In this document: piece after piece, positions 11,679 to 23,598 of the stretch
Numbering within the stretch: the first letter of the stretch is position 1
Layout of the letters: every line of letters starts with the position of its first letter
Source: Glebionis coronaria
Taxonomy: Eukaryota > Streptophyta > Magnoliopsida > Asterales > Asteraceae
Direction: 5' to 3'
DNA length: 64,000 nt
Assembly (NCBI GenBank): GCA_025667525.1
Contig: CM046882.1
Span: forward strand, 530,087,473-530,151,472
Notes under the pieces: generated by a model
What the model was told of the DNA's origin: nothing
The model's input: the letters and a program-made list of their open reading frames with translations, nothing else
The model's database searches: none
Program-made: the position numbers and the translations under genes

Positions 11679-13170
11679 ATGTTATTTATGAAATATTTGA
11701 AATTTTATGTTACAATGCCATTAAGCTATTTGTACAACTAAAACAAGCAGGGGCGGACCCAGGATATTTTATCGGGTGTTGCACAATTTTTTTTGAAGAC
11801 GTTACATATCATTTTTTATCGTAAACAATAAATTTTACATCATAAACATGTTTTAACCTAACCCAAAGTAGCACAAATTTTTTTTTAGTGGTTGCACATA
11901 CTAGAAAACCAATATTTTTCTAAAAAATTTACACTTTGTAGCCTCAAATCGGATGTGGTCCGTGCCACACCCAGCTCCCATGTGAATCCGTTCATGAAAA
12001 CAAGCTTACATACTAAAAGTAGAAACTTGAAACATGTAATTATAACATATTACATTAAATGATATAATTAAGACACCACATCATCATATTTTACAACTAA
12101 AACAACACATGATACAAGTATTAATACATAATTAATAATTAATTTAAACATAAACACATAATTTAATACTCATATTAAACTATTAATTAATGATCATTAA
12201 TACACACTTAAAAATAAAATTAATTAATATTAATTAAAAGCATATATCTACAAAATCGTACATGTGTTGTCTACCTAAAATAATGGTGTACATAGTTTTG
12301 AAACCGAACCGGACCAACGGGTTCAACTGGGAACCGGAGTCATAATCGGTTCGGCTAGCCAAAAAACCGTCAGAATAAGAACCGAAGAGGCCACATCGGA
12401 ACCGATAAAAACAACTCCATTACATAAATATGTATTATTTTTTAACAGCACATAAATATGTATTACTTATAAAATAAATTGCACTCTCTCTCTCTCCAAA
12501 TTTAAAGTATTACACCTTACAAGCTTTTGGTACAAACTAGTACAACGCAAAAACTTTATAAATTTATTTTTGTATTAAATGGGGAACAATACACATTAAA
12601 TGACAAAGTTAATACAAATTATATACAACATGTACAAATAATTATTGCTATAAACTATATTTTTTTACATAAAATTATTTAAATTATTTACAAATGTAAG
12701 TTTAATATTAAATGTGTGTTTCATTAGAATCATTCAATTTTGTATAAATTTACATATTCGAAACACATATCGTCTATGTATGTATTTTAGTACAAATTTA
12801 ATGAAATACTAATCATCTTGCTAATTAATTCAATTAAATCGCATATCAAAATAAGAAGATTTTAAAGTTATTATAATATATGAAAACGTATACACATATA
12901 AATTACGAAAATTTTCTATATTTACACGTTATATAATATTTTGACGAATGTTACAGAGATTAGCAAATACCTTTCACGATCTCATCATAATTTCGTAATA
13001 ATAATTTTTATATGAAGTAGTTTATTATTGCTTAGAGTTATTCCAACTTAAAACTATCATCGTTATTTGTAAAGTTATTATTGAAAGATATGTAGACTAA
13101 TAAAATATTGCGCTCGTGGAAATTTAGTTTCCCGGTACCCGCATCCGCAATGCGCGGGGTACCATGCTAA
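11679..13170 (+). mobile_element. Helitron-like element A (5' end unresolved)
   Basis: The right end has a hairpin, GGTACCCGCAT (13134-13144) pairing with ATGCGCGGGGTACC (13150-13163), followed a few bases later by CTAA and then T. This matches the Helitron 3' signature (hairpin, CTRR, insertion before T). The body shares stretches with element B (TACAACTAAAACAAGC, AATATTTGAAA, and a CCGAACCGGACCAACGGGTT-type block at 12300), so the two are related. It has no transposase text, so it would be non-autonomous. The left end near 11679 is inferred only from where Athila-1 stops; I see no clear 5' TC end. Confidence 0.5.
11749..11996. mobile_element. 248-bp MITE-like insertion with 9-bp TSD
   Basis: Flanked by a perfect 9-bp direct repeat AAAACAAGC (11740-11748 and 11997-12005). 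Helitron B carries the uninterrupted ACTAAAACAAGCC at the equivalent place, which supports a real insertion. The ends are weakly inverted (AGGGGCGGACCCAGG against CATGAACGGATTCACATGGG read from the other end). A 9-bp TSD fits Mutator-like elements; GGGGCGGA-type ends are common in plant MITEs. There is no coding capacity. Confidence 0.6.
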
Positions 13171-13189
13171 TTACATATAAGGCATTTAG

Positions 13190-13707
13190 GTCTTCTAAGT
13201 ATAGAATATTTGAAAATTCAAGTTACGTATATTGAAGCACCGTGTACAACTAAAACAAGCCTTGAAATTAAAATAACAATTTTTAACCCTCATTAATACA
13301 AACATAATTTAATACTCATATTAAAACTAATTAATACATAATAATTACTGTACAACTAAAAATAAAAATAATTAATACAATTAATATATAATTAAAGCAC
13401 TCCATTACTTAAAAATATAAGTATATTTTCACATTATACAACAACTAAAAGAATATATCTATAAAAACGTACATATGTTATCTATTTAAAATGACAGTGT
13501 ATATAGTTTTGAAAGTCGAACCGGGCCAACCGGTTCAACAGGGAACTAAGTCACCACCGGTTCGACTAGCCAGTTACGTAAAGTTACTCAAACCTCAAAT
13601 TGTCGCTTTTTATATGGCGTTGTAAGGAAAACATAAAATTAAATTATAATTCGACGAAGCTTATATTACAGGGTACCTGTCGCTGCAACGCGTGGGTATC
13701 CAGCTAG
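13190..13707 (+). mobile_element. Helitron-like element B
   Basis: The right end has a hairpin (GGGTACC near 13671 with GGGTATCC near 13694, loop around TGCAA) and CTAG at 13704-13707 followed by T. The body is a shortened relative of element A, including the CGAACCGGGCCAACCGGTTC block near 13520. The left end is uncertain; TCTTCTAAGTATAG near 13191 is a possible 5' TC terminus. Non-autonomous. Confidence 0.5.
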
Positions 13708-15214
13708 TATATTTTGTATAATTGTATGTTTAAAATATAAAATCTAGATTGTATAAAGTGTAAAGAGTATTTATGTTTTAGCTATGGAAAAACATATGCT
13801 TTACTTAACTTTATCTAATTTATTTAAAACTACTACAGTTTTATTACTTGCTTCTTTTTTTAGTCTTTTATTTTTCTCAAATTTGAAACATATATTTTTA
13901 ATTTTTAGCTAAATTTTAAAAATAAATTATTTTTATAATTTTTGAAAATCTCAAAAAATAGTAAATTAAAAAATATTACTAATTAAAAAAAGAATTAATT
14001 TTTTAAACATATGAAATTCCACAAAACGTTTTATTTTACTATATAAAAGATGTAAGGATGAGCTACCGCGAACTATAAAATCACAAAAAAAAACACACCA
14101 TGCAAAATCGGTGGATTGGTTTAAGAAAAAAGAAAAACCTTAAACTAGTGTACAACTTTGATTTTACTCGCAAAAGCGAACTAAAAACCCGCATTGCATC
14201 ACACATTAATTATTTAAAATAAGAAAACGTCAAATTGACTATTTAATGTGTGCTATAAGGCTTAAAGTGCATAATTGCATATTATCATTAACAATCTTAT
14301 AAGTCATATATGGAATGTTTGTTACATTATATATATGCATTGTTATAACCGAATAAACCAACATTATAAACCAAAAACTACAAAAACCAACATTAATTAT
14401 GTAAGTGATAAGTGATGGTCTGGTGCGATTAAAACCTGCAAAAATCAGAAAAAATATAAAATTGAAACCATAAAATGTGGTGCGACGCGGTTTTTATTTT
14501 TTATAAAAACAACAATGCGTTTATGGTTCGTTTTTAGTCTAAAACTGCATCATACCACACCATGCTCACCCCTACCCAACATTGTGTTCTCGAGTTAATA
14601 TTTGAAGGGAAATGAAAGAAAAAGTAAAGTTTGTAAGAAAGGAAATGGAATTAACGAACAAAATGAAAAGAAGTTTTGTTTATAAAAGTTTTCTCTCACT
14701 TTTGAGAGGAAAGAGAAAATAAACTTTATAGTAAGTTGTATAAAGAATAAAATGCATTTTTTACAATATTGGTCATAATTTTTTTTTATTTTTACAAAAT
14801 TGTGTTTTATCAAAAAAAAAAGAAAACTAAAAGGTATACATGTAATTTAATCATGGTTGCAAAAATCGTGAATCGCTAACCGGCCGGTCGACCACCTTGT
14901 AACATGTAATCGTTCTAGGTGGGATTAATTGGTGATTAATCGGATTGATATTTTTAGCAAATTTTGGGTATTTTTGGCAAGTTTTGTATATTTCTAATGA
15001 GTTTTAGGTATTTTCGACAATATTATTCTTAATATACAACTTGTCATACATATAAATAGTTACTATAAGGGATAAACATAAGTTTATAGTGAGTTTTTGG
15101 TATTTTCGGCTTTTCGGCAAGTTTAACCTCCCTTGACCGTCGTTGACCATAGTTGACCGCCATTAATCGCCTTTTCATTAATCGGCAAGGTTGAAGGCCT
15201 TATAGCTATTAACC
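13708..15214. other. A+T-rich stretch with possible decayed DNA-transposon fragments
   Basis: No coherent ORF. Near 14405-14580 the two ends are weakly inverted (GATGGTCTGGTGCGATTAAAACC against GGTGTGGTATGATGCAG from the other side), and the right end reads like the GGGGTGAGCATG end of hAT-type MITEs; I cannot define a TSD. Between about 14870 and 15235 there are repeated ATTAATCG/CGATTAAT words and a GGCGATTAATCGCC palindrome at 15215, again suggesting a foldback element. Both are low-confidence. Confidence 0.35.
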
Positions 15215-15290
15215 GGCGATTAATCGCCCTTGTAGACCTTCTTTTACACCATTGAATTTAATAAGTTGTTTTCCTTTTCTTTCAACTTAA

Positions 15291-16035
15291 GGGTGCGTTT
15301 GGTTCGTTAACATGAATCACAATCGGTATTATATGGTAGAATGGGAATAGGAATAAATTAATCTATCAATACTAATTCTATTGTTTGGTAACAAGTGGGT
15401 ATCAAAATTTTGACTTTGTCAAAACCGATGAAAAACAACAATTTCAAACAAAAAGTAAAAAAAAAAATTAGAAAATCATAACAATTCATCTTTGTAAAAT
15501 CAAGAGTGTCTCTTGGTGAAATCATAACAGTTCATATTCAATTATGTATAAAATCAATAATCTTTAGACAATCAAAACTTAACCCGGAACAACTATTTCG
15601 AGTTCATCTTTTCCATCTATGATGAAAGATCAACATGAATCGACCAACAAAAAAATTGATGAAAAAATAAACATTATTCAAAGAAAGAATGGGTAGATGT
15701 ATATCATCCTAGATCCGATCACTAAATTACATGGTACGTTTTTATGATGTGAAATATATGTTGTTGGTGGAGGTTGTAACAAGTTGTTGCTTTAATATTC
15801 TTTATTCGTGTAATGGAGTAATTTTGTTGAAGAAGGATGGGATTTTGTTAATCAAAAAATATCAAATATGTGAAACAAATGATAGGTATACATACCAGTC
15901 AAATGGGTAAGGAATGAGCATACTTTCTTATCTGGAAATGATTGCCTTTTTAATGTCATTCAATTTGTTAAACAAACAGCTATCTTTGGAATGAAATGAT
16001 TCCTTAATTCCGGATATTGCATACCAAACGCACCC
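15291..16035. mobile_element. Tourist-like MITE, copy 1
   Basis: Inverted ends GGGTGCGTTTGGT...ACCAAACGCACCC, flanked by a 3-bp TAA duplication (15288-15290 and 16036-16038). The 3-bp TWA-type target and GGGTGCGTTTGG ends fit PIF/Harbinger (Tourist) MITEs. Length 745 bp. No transposase text. It sits in the genomic flank outside Athila-2. Confidence 0.75.
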
Positions 16036-16723
16036 TAAAAGCAAGATTATTGTTGACTTTACTTTTCTTTTTCTTTATCTCAAAAATATATAAACAACAC
16101 TTCTTTTACTTTTACTTTTCCTTTCCTATTTTTTTCTTTTTCTTCTCACCTAAAACCCAAAAACTAAGTATAAATGAATGCGCTTCATTAAAGCTTGATT
16201 TATAGTCTAACAAAAGAACAATGAGATAAATCACACGAAAGCGGAATGTAACTACAAAGAAACTCACAATTAGACGTTAAAATCATATCATCGAAGTGGC
16301 ATCAAACTCATTATTTTATATTTGACTTTTATAAGACTCGAGTAACAAATTCCAAAATTCAAAATTCTACATGATAGAACACCAAAAAAAATGTATACAA
16401 TTCTTCTGTTTATTTAAAATTTTAAATTAGTTAAAAAAGGGGAAGTAGTGCAATTGATTAAGTAGTCGCAACTGTTGGGTTGTGCGTAAGTCATAGTTTT
16501 ATTTTATACGGCCGGGAGTACGTGGGCCTAAGGGGTCACATACTTAGACATCGAGATCATCTTTTGTTAAGTTATATAATATAATATAGCTATATTTATT
16601 GTGTAAGCTTACTTTAAGGTAATTAATGTAATTCCATGTTTAATTATATAGAAAGTAAAAAAGTCAAACCAAAATACCCGCCGACTGTACCCAAAAGAAG
16701 GGAGAAAAGAGTTCTTTTATTCT
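16036..16723. other. Non-coding flank between MITE and Athila-2 3' LTR
   Basis: A+T-rich DNA without coherent ORFs. The part near 16445-16570 (GTAGTGCAATTGATTAAGTAG, then a more G+C-rich stretch) faintly resembles a degenerate tRNA-derived SINE, but the B box is not recognisable. The same sequence is present at 36587-37274. Confidence 0.4.
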
Positions 16724-16728
16724 AGAAT

Positions 16729-18414
16729 TAATGTAAGCGTTTTGCAATGGGTTCTAGATTTATGTCTCTCGGTATCCTCTCGAATTGATCACGGCTCTAA
16801 GTGGAATGATTTGTTCTTGGTTAATAAAAAGGTGTTGGTTTGTTTATCTATTTTGAACTAATAACAAATAAGTAAGTGTCGAAGATTATAATTAAAGCTT
16901 TAAAAGATTAAACTAAAAAGACGAGTTTAAAAATAAATGCTTGAAAACTTAAAGATAAGATTAGAAAAATACTTGAATAATTAATAAAACTAACACTTGG
17001 AAACTTTGCAAAAACAAGAAATTAAACAAACAATTTAAGCCAAATCAGAATATCACTAAAAGACCTAGATCGGAATATATTCCGATCTTATGATCGGAAT
17101 GTATAGGAATAGGAGTACCACTGATCGGAATGTAGGAGAATGAGTTGCAATCGGAATGCTTAAAAAATGAACCAAATCGGAATAATACTAAACCACCATA
17201 ATCGGAATACTGAAATGAGTACTAATCGGAATACAGTAAAACATGCCAATCGGAATGTATAACAAAGTCCAGATCGAAATGTTGAGGAAAATGCAAATCG
17301 GAAAAACCTAAACCCTTTTCCGATCACACGATCGGAATGAGGGTGTGGTGTGCTGGTCGAAATAATCAAATCGGATAAGGGTTTATAACCCTTTCCGATG
17401 CCTTTTTTATCCGAGATATAAGCAAGGGAATAAGCTATGGAATAAGCTAATACCCAAAACTAGCACGAATCTAATATTAAGCTAATCAAATAAGCACAAA
17501 TACAACTTATCTAAACTTCAAATAATCAATCTTATAAATCAAATAATAAAAAGATGAACTTTTTATAAAAACTTTAAAAAGTAAATAAGCTAAACTTACA
17601 AATAAGCCAATAAGCACAAGGATCTTAGAGCTTATTCGTGGAGAAACTTAAGGAAACATAAAAAGATTAACTTTTTAAGCACGAAAACATAGATGAACAA
17701 CACGGATCATAAGTAATTCGTACCAAAAGTGAATCAAAATCAAGAAAGGTAGAATGAGATTAAAGATTAAAAGCTTGAAATTAAACTTGATTAATGAAAA
17801 AACATTACAAAAGTTTGATCTAGAAAGAAACAAAGATGAAAACTAGTGAGAGAAAGTTTATAACTTTCTCTCTCTAAAACTAGAGAGAATGAAAAAACTA
17901 AAAACTAACTAAAGACTAACTCCCCCAAATTGTGAAGTAAAGTCCTATTTATAGGCGTGTGATGGTGGGCTTGTGAATGGGCTTTGGTTTGGGCTTCTTT
18001 TTTTCTTTCTTCTTTAGTCTTTACGTTTCTTTTAAATAAACGTTTCCGACTTTGGATTTTGAGAAGTGTCGGTGAATAATTCCAACTCGTCTTATAATCT
18101 TTTGTTTAATAGACTCGAGTTCTTCGACATATATGAATCTTCCATCTTTGGCTCTACTCTTCGATAAATCTTCAAATAGGCACAATGACTTCAAATCTTT
18201 TGCATCTCTTGGACAATAGACTTCGTCTTGAGTCTTTTTCTTCGATAAAACCCGTGCAATCCCATGTTTTCTTCAATATTCATCCGGTTGACTCTGAAAA
18301 CACAATAAACACAAAAACCACGCATAATTCCAAACAAATGATATTAAATACGTGTTTTGGTCTTGTTTTAGCCAGAAATAAGTGGTAAAAGGATGGGTGT
18401 TTTAACACCTATCA
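16729..18414 (-). repeat. Athila-2 3' LTR
   Basis: On the minus strand it runs from TGATAGGTGTTAAAACACCC to ...CGCTTACATTA, 1686 bp. The start directly follows the PPT (18415-18429). The end is set by the AGAAT TSD and by agreement with the Athila-1 LTR end (GTGTATTA). A TATA box (TATAAATA) lies at 17946-17953 on the minus strand. The end dinucleotide is TA, not CA. Confidence 0.85.
17046..17400 (-). repeat. ATTCCGATT motif array in Athila-2 3' LTR
   Basis: About 15 copies of ATTCCGAT(T/C) (ATCGGAAT on the + strand) with 10-20 bp spacers. It begins about 0.55 kb downstream of the TATA box in element sense. It includes perfect dyads such as GATCGGAATATATTCCGATC. The core TTCCGA is shared with the Athila-1 array. 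The other LTR copy has the same array at about 37600-37920 with a few extra intact motifs. Confidence 0.75.
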
Positions 18415-20353
18415 AATCCCCTACACTTAACCATTGCCATGCCCTCATGCAATGCTTAGTGATAAAGCAATTTTACACTTTTCTCATAGTCAATCAACCT
18501 TGGCCTTATTAACATACTACTAAACAAAATTTTAAGTACTAAGAGAAATTAAAACTTTAAAGTAAACAAAAGGATAGAAAACCATTTTCACTAGAAAATA
18601 GCTATATGGAAATAACTTGCAAAGAGATCAAGGACTTTCATTAGGGCTTTGGTGCTGCGAAGATTTATCATCCTCAAGTTTCACGTTCCCCAAACTAAGC
18701 TTAAAAACGAGATCATTGTTATTATAAGTTAGCAAATCAAACACTTACGCACATGGCTTAATTAAATGCTTAAACTCCCTTATTCCTAGGTGTATCTTTT
18801 ATATTTTATTTTTGTCTTAGAATGATCATGAAGATGCATTTTTGGACTTATTTCGATAGTTTATTTAGGCCGAAAGCAAAGTAGGACGATTTGATCAATA
18901 GTTAGCTAAAGGACAAAATCTCTTAAAACTGCTTCTCGGGATATCAGAAAGTTCATATCTTGGCATAACTTGGTTCACGATTTGAGACCTTTCTCGGGCC
19001 GATATTTGGCATGTACTTCATACTTCATATCTTGAGAGACGTTCTTGAGATAATGGTCTTCTCTTCGTAACAGAGTTTCTTCACTTGGAGACTTTTGAGG
19101 GGTACTCCAACTTTGTTGACCACGACTTCATGATTATTTCTTCAATCTCTAATTGGGATTTTGAGATACAACGATCCGCCTCCTTTTCGAATTTGGATCT
19201 ATTTATACTCATACCTTGTTAGTGTCTTTTCGGATAGATTTCTCCATGATCTTTATGGGAGTTGATTGCTTTTCGTCGTGAGTCTTGATCCTTCATATTG
19301 ATTTTGGGAATAATGCTTTTCACATCACTTTGGATCTTCAGCAATAAAATGGAATCCTCATGCCTTGTTAGGGCCTTTTCGGACTCGCCAATCTTCGCGC
19401 CCCGCTTCATAAGTTATGCCTTGGCTATGAACTCTTATCATTACCGAGCAACTTTTAAACGATCTTGGGCTAGAAGCTAAGTAACTTTTCAAATCGTACG
19501 ACCTTACTTATTGCAGATAAGTTATTAGCAAGTGATGGGAGAATAGGCAAATAATTACACCAAGTGAGCTTGTGCAAGAATACCGACTTATAATTGACTC
19601 TATCATTTCTCGTTCTCCACAATTTAAAATCTCAAGTAATGAGACTCGTGGATGCTTAGCCTAATAAACCAATTAAGGTCTACATGGTTAAGGATACTAG
19701 CTAGAATAAACTTGGATAAGTCTATTCGGGTTGAGTCAAAATAATCGCAACGGGCCTAATATGTCAAAGATTTCAAAACTAGCTACACCACTTTATTAAT
19801 ATTTTTGACTTTATTGCGGGATATATACATATGAAAGCAACGTTAAAAATTTAAAAATTACGACTAAATGGCCAAAGTTAATAAAAAATTTGAAAAATAT
19901 TGAAAAAGATGATTTTCCGGTTAAATGAAGGCATTTTAATGGAGAAGTCCACTTAAAACTTCGATAGAAGTCCCCCTACACTTAAGATAAACATTGTCCT
20001 CAATGTTTAAGCATGTGGGAAAAGTCTCCCCTACACTTATGACATTGTGCACGTTGGTTAAATCAAGCTAAGGAAGAGACGACTAACGTGATCATTTTCA
20101 AATGTGAGTATGAAGAAAATTGAATCACGATAGTTGAGAGATAGAACCGGATTTCGGATAACACGGGAGCACGGTTCTTCAGAGATTCCAAGAGTGCACT
20201 TATCCCTGTAATCACATCACCACACAAACACAAACGCCTATATAGGTCCTCCTACACTTAGGAGGTTAAAACAGAAAAGGATAGAAACTCGGGCTGCCTC
20301 CCGAGGAGCGCTTGTTTTTTATAACCGAGTCACGAGCCTGACTCGACCCAAAA
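18415..20353 (-). other. Athila-2 3' untranslated region and polypurine tracts
   Basis: Non-coding on both strands. Read in element sense it contains four purine-rich AAGTGTAGG(G/A)GGA-type motifs, near 20246-20262, 20030-20040, 19971-19985 and, directly before the LTR, 18415-18429. The last is the functional PPT by position. The others match those in Athila-1. The region shows homology to Athila-1 from 10053 to 11678. Confidence 0.75.
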
Positions 20354-22156
20354 TTAGTTCATGGGGAACGTGGTGAGGGATGGAATCATCTCTTGAAAGA
20401 TGTCCTCACCAAAGTACAACTTCACTCGTTGGCCATTCACCTTAAATTTCGGTCCATTAGGTTGAGCGAGCTCGAGAGTACCATATGGAAAAATTTGGGC
20501 AATGGTGAATGGGCCGGACCAACGAGATTTCAGCTTGCCCGAAAAGATTTTCAACCGAGAGTTAAAGAGTAAAACTTTGTCTCCAACTTGGAACTCTCGG
20601 TTTTTAATCTTAGAGTCGTGAATGAGCTTAGTCTTCTCCTTATAGATCAAAGAATTTTCATAAGCCTCATTCCGGAGTTCATTCAGCTCATTGAGTTGGA
20701 TCTTGCGTAGGTCACCGGCTTTGTTGATATCAAAATTAGCCCACTTCAAGGCCCAGTAAGCCTTGTGCTCCAACTCAATGGGGAGGTGGCATGCTTTCCC
20801 GTACACGAGACGATATGGTGTACAACCAACCGGAGTCTTGTATGCGGTACGAAAAGCCCACAAAGCATCATCAAGTTTATCAGCCCATGAGGCACGATGC
20901 TCTCCCACGGTTCTTTCGAGAATTCGCTTTAATCCTCGGTTGGATATTTCAGCCTGGCCATTAGTTTGTGGGTGGTAGGCGCTGGAAAGACGATGATTTA
21001 CACCATACTTAGCCATGACTCTTGCGAATTGGTCATTGCAAAAATGAGTCCTGCGATCACTAATAATGGCACGAGGCACACCGAATCTAGCGAACAACGA
21101 TTTCAAAAAGTTACAAACCACCCTTGCGTCATTAGTGGGTAAAGCTTTGGCTTCAACCCATTTAGAAACGTAGTCAACGGCTACAAGGATGTATTTGTTT
21201 CCTTTAGATGAAGGGAATGGCCCCATAAAGTCGATACCCCAAACATCAAAGATTTCACATTCTTGTATGAAATTTTGAGGTATCTCATCTTTATGTGTGA
21301 TCTTGCCTTGTTTTTGGCAAGCATCACAATGTTTAGCCATCTCGTGAGCGTCACGATAGATGGTGGGCCAATAAAATCCCGAGTCAAACACTTTTTTGGC
21401 GGTGTAGTTGGGACCAAAGTGACCACCGGTGGGTCCTTTGTGGCAAGCGTCAAGGATTTCTAAAGCTGCCGGTCCATCAACACATCGGCGAATAATCAAG
21501 TCAGCACATTGCTTGAATAGATACGGGTCATCCCAAAAGTAAGTCTTAATGTCGTTAAAGAACTTCTTCTTTTTCTGGGATGTTAACCCGTCAACGAGAA
21601 TTCCACCCGCCAAGTAGTTTGCAATGTCCGCAAACCACGGGGTTTCATCAGCAGTCGAGTTGATAGACATTAAGGTCTCCAAGGGAAAAGAATCATTGAT
21701 TTCTTTGTTCGGATGATCCCCTTGGTAAGGATCCTCAAGTCTACTGAGATGATCCGCGACTAGGTTTTCAGCTCCTTTTTTATCACGAATTTTGATTTTA
21801 AATTCTTGAAGTAGCAAAACCCAGCGAAGAAGTCTTGGTTTGGAATCTTGTTTAGTCAACAAGTACTTCAACGCGGAATGATCGGTGTAAACGATAGTGG
21901 TGGAAAGGACAAGATAGGGGCGGAACTTTTCAAAGGCATAGACAACAGCTAAAAGCTCTTTTTCGGTTGTCGTGTAATGCAATTGAGCCCCCGTCATTGT
22001 CTTGCTAGCGTAATGGATTGGTTGGAAGTGTTTGTTCACTCTTTGGCCCAAAACCGCTCCAATAGCAAAGTCACTAGCATCGCACATCAACTCAAAGGGA
22101 AGCTCCCAATTAGGGGTAACCAAGACGGGTGCCTTAGTTAGCTTATCCTTAAGCAA
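20354..22156 (-). pseudogene. pol: Athila-2 RNase H and integrase (C-terminal half of pol)
   Basis: 600 residues open from just after an in-frame TAG that separates it from the RT part. RNase H text ([26 protein letters not shown]) lies at about residues 20-120. Integrase follows: zinc finger with [11 protein letters not shown] and HCDACQKQ (about residues 240-290), catalytic aspartates in GIDFMGPF and SDRRTHF, glutamate in [10 protein letters not shown], and a C-terminal domain ending [18 protein letters not shown]. All zinc and catalytic residues appear present, so this half may be biochemically sound, but it cannot be translated as part of the polyprotein because of the stop and the upstream insertion. 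It would integrate cDNA in the nucleus. Confidence 0.9.
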
Positions 22157-22174
22157 GTTGAAGGCTTCAAGACA

Positions 22175-23593
22175 CTATGTGGAAAAGATAAAAGGAGTAT
22201 CTTTTTCCAAGAGGTGGGTCATCGGGCGAGCGATTTTAGAAAAATCTTTGATGAATCGACGGTAGAAGCCCGCATGACCGAGGAAACTTCTCACACCCTT
22301 CACGGTTGAAGGTGGAGGCAACTTAGCGATAACATCGACTTTAGCACGGTCCACTTCAAGACCGGATTTGGAGATCTTGTGTCCTAGCACGATGCCCTCT
22401 TTTACCATGAAATGACATTTTTCCCAATTAAGAACAAGGCGAGTGTCTTCACACCGCTTAAGCATGCGTTCTAAATTGGCAAGGCAAGCAGAGAAAGAAT
22501 CGCCATAAACCGAGAAATCATCCATGAATACTTCCATAGTGTCTTCCACCATGTCATGGAAGATAGCCATCATACACCTTTGGAACGTCCTAGGAGCATT
22601 ACATAAACCAAAAGGCATGCGTTTGTAAGCAAATGTTCCATAGGGACAAGTGAATGTGGTCTTTTCTTGGTCCTTGGGATCGATAGGAATTTGAAAATAC
22701 CCGGAGAAACCGTCTAAGAAGCAGTAATAGTCATTACCAGCAAGACGCTCGAGCATTTGATCCATGAAAGGAAGAGGAAAGTGGTATTTTCTCGTGGCAT
22801 CATTGAGCTTGCGATAGTCGATACAAACTCTCCACCCAGTAACGAGACGAGTGGGAATCAACTCGTTGTGTTCATTGGAAACAACGGTTATTACGCCCTT
22901 CTTGGGCACACAATGGACGGGACTTACCCAAGGCGAATCCGAGATAGGGTAAATCAAGCCGACATCAAGAAGTTTGATAATCTCTTGTTTGATGACGTCA
23001 TGAATGCGAGGATTAACCCTTCTTTGGCTCTGGATTGCGGGTTTAAATTCATCTTTCATGAGAATCTTGTGAGTACAAAAGTTCGGATCAATTCCGCGGA
23101 TATCGGAAATTTTCCAAGCAATTGCCTTCTTATGATCTTTAAGCACGGTGATGAGGCGAGATTTTTCTTCTTCTTTCAAGTCCTTCGCGATGATGACAGG
23201 CGACTTCTTGTTTTCTTCAAGGAACACGTACTCGAGATGGGGTGGTAACTCCTTAAGTTCTAAATCTGGAGGATTTTCGATGGGAGGCATTTTCAAAGTC
23301 GGAGCATCGATAGCAATAACCGTGGGAGATGGTGGTGAAATATTGTCTCCTTTAAGAAGGTTCTCAATGAGGCGAAGATCTTCATCCCAATCGGTGGGAG
23401 AATCGGCATGTTCTAAGGTCACATCTCCCATGGTGGCTTCCAAATCTTTCCAAAGGAAATCACTTTCTCCAAATAGAGATAGTGATGAGTCAATAGAGGA
23501 AACGGTCTCAACATTGGGAAGAGAGGTAGGAATACTTTTGCAAGCATCTTTGAAGTGTTCTTCACAAGCCTCATCAAGAACGTCAATACAATT
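22175..23593 (-). pseudogene. pol: Athila-2 reverse transcriptase part, downstream of the nested insertion
   Basis: It starts at the insertion site (the text NCIDVLDEACEEHF continues the frame broken at 33315). The first about ten residues of the longer open frame (MVKACGFYS) come from the invading LTR and are not part of the gene. RT fingers and palm are complete: [78 protein letters not shown]. The frame ends at TAG after FIFST, where Athila-1 has a lysine codon, and then continues openly in the same frame. No frameshift was seen. Confidence 0.9.
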
Positions 23594-23598
23594 AACAC

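Larger units (their letters stand above)
15215..18414. repeat. Long direct repeat, copy 1 (flank + MITE + TSD + Athila-2 LTR)
   Basis: This 3.2-kb block recurs in the same orientation at 35758-38959. By eye I count about 8 substitutions plus a few small indels in the flank part (15215-16728) and about 25 in the LTR part. The left limit is the GGCGATTAATCGCC palindrome. The right limit is the LTR/PPT boundary. Copy 1 is the natural arrangement: outer flank, TSD AGAAT, then the 3' LTR of a minus-strand element. Confidence 0.9.
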
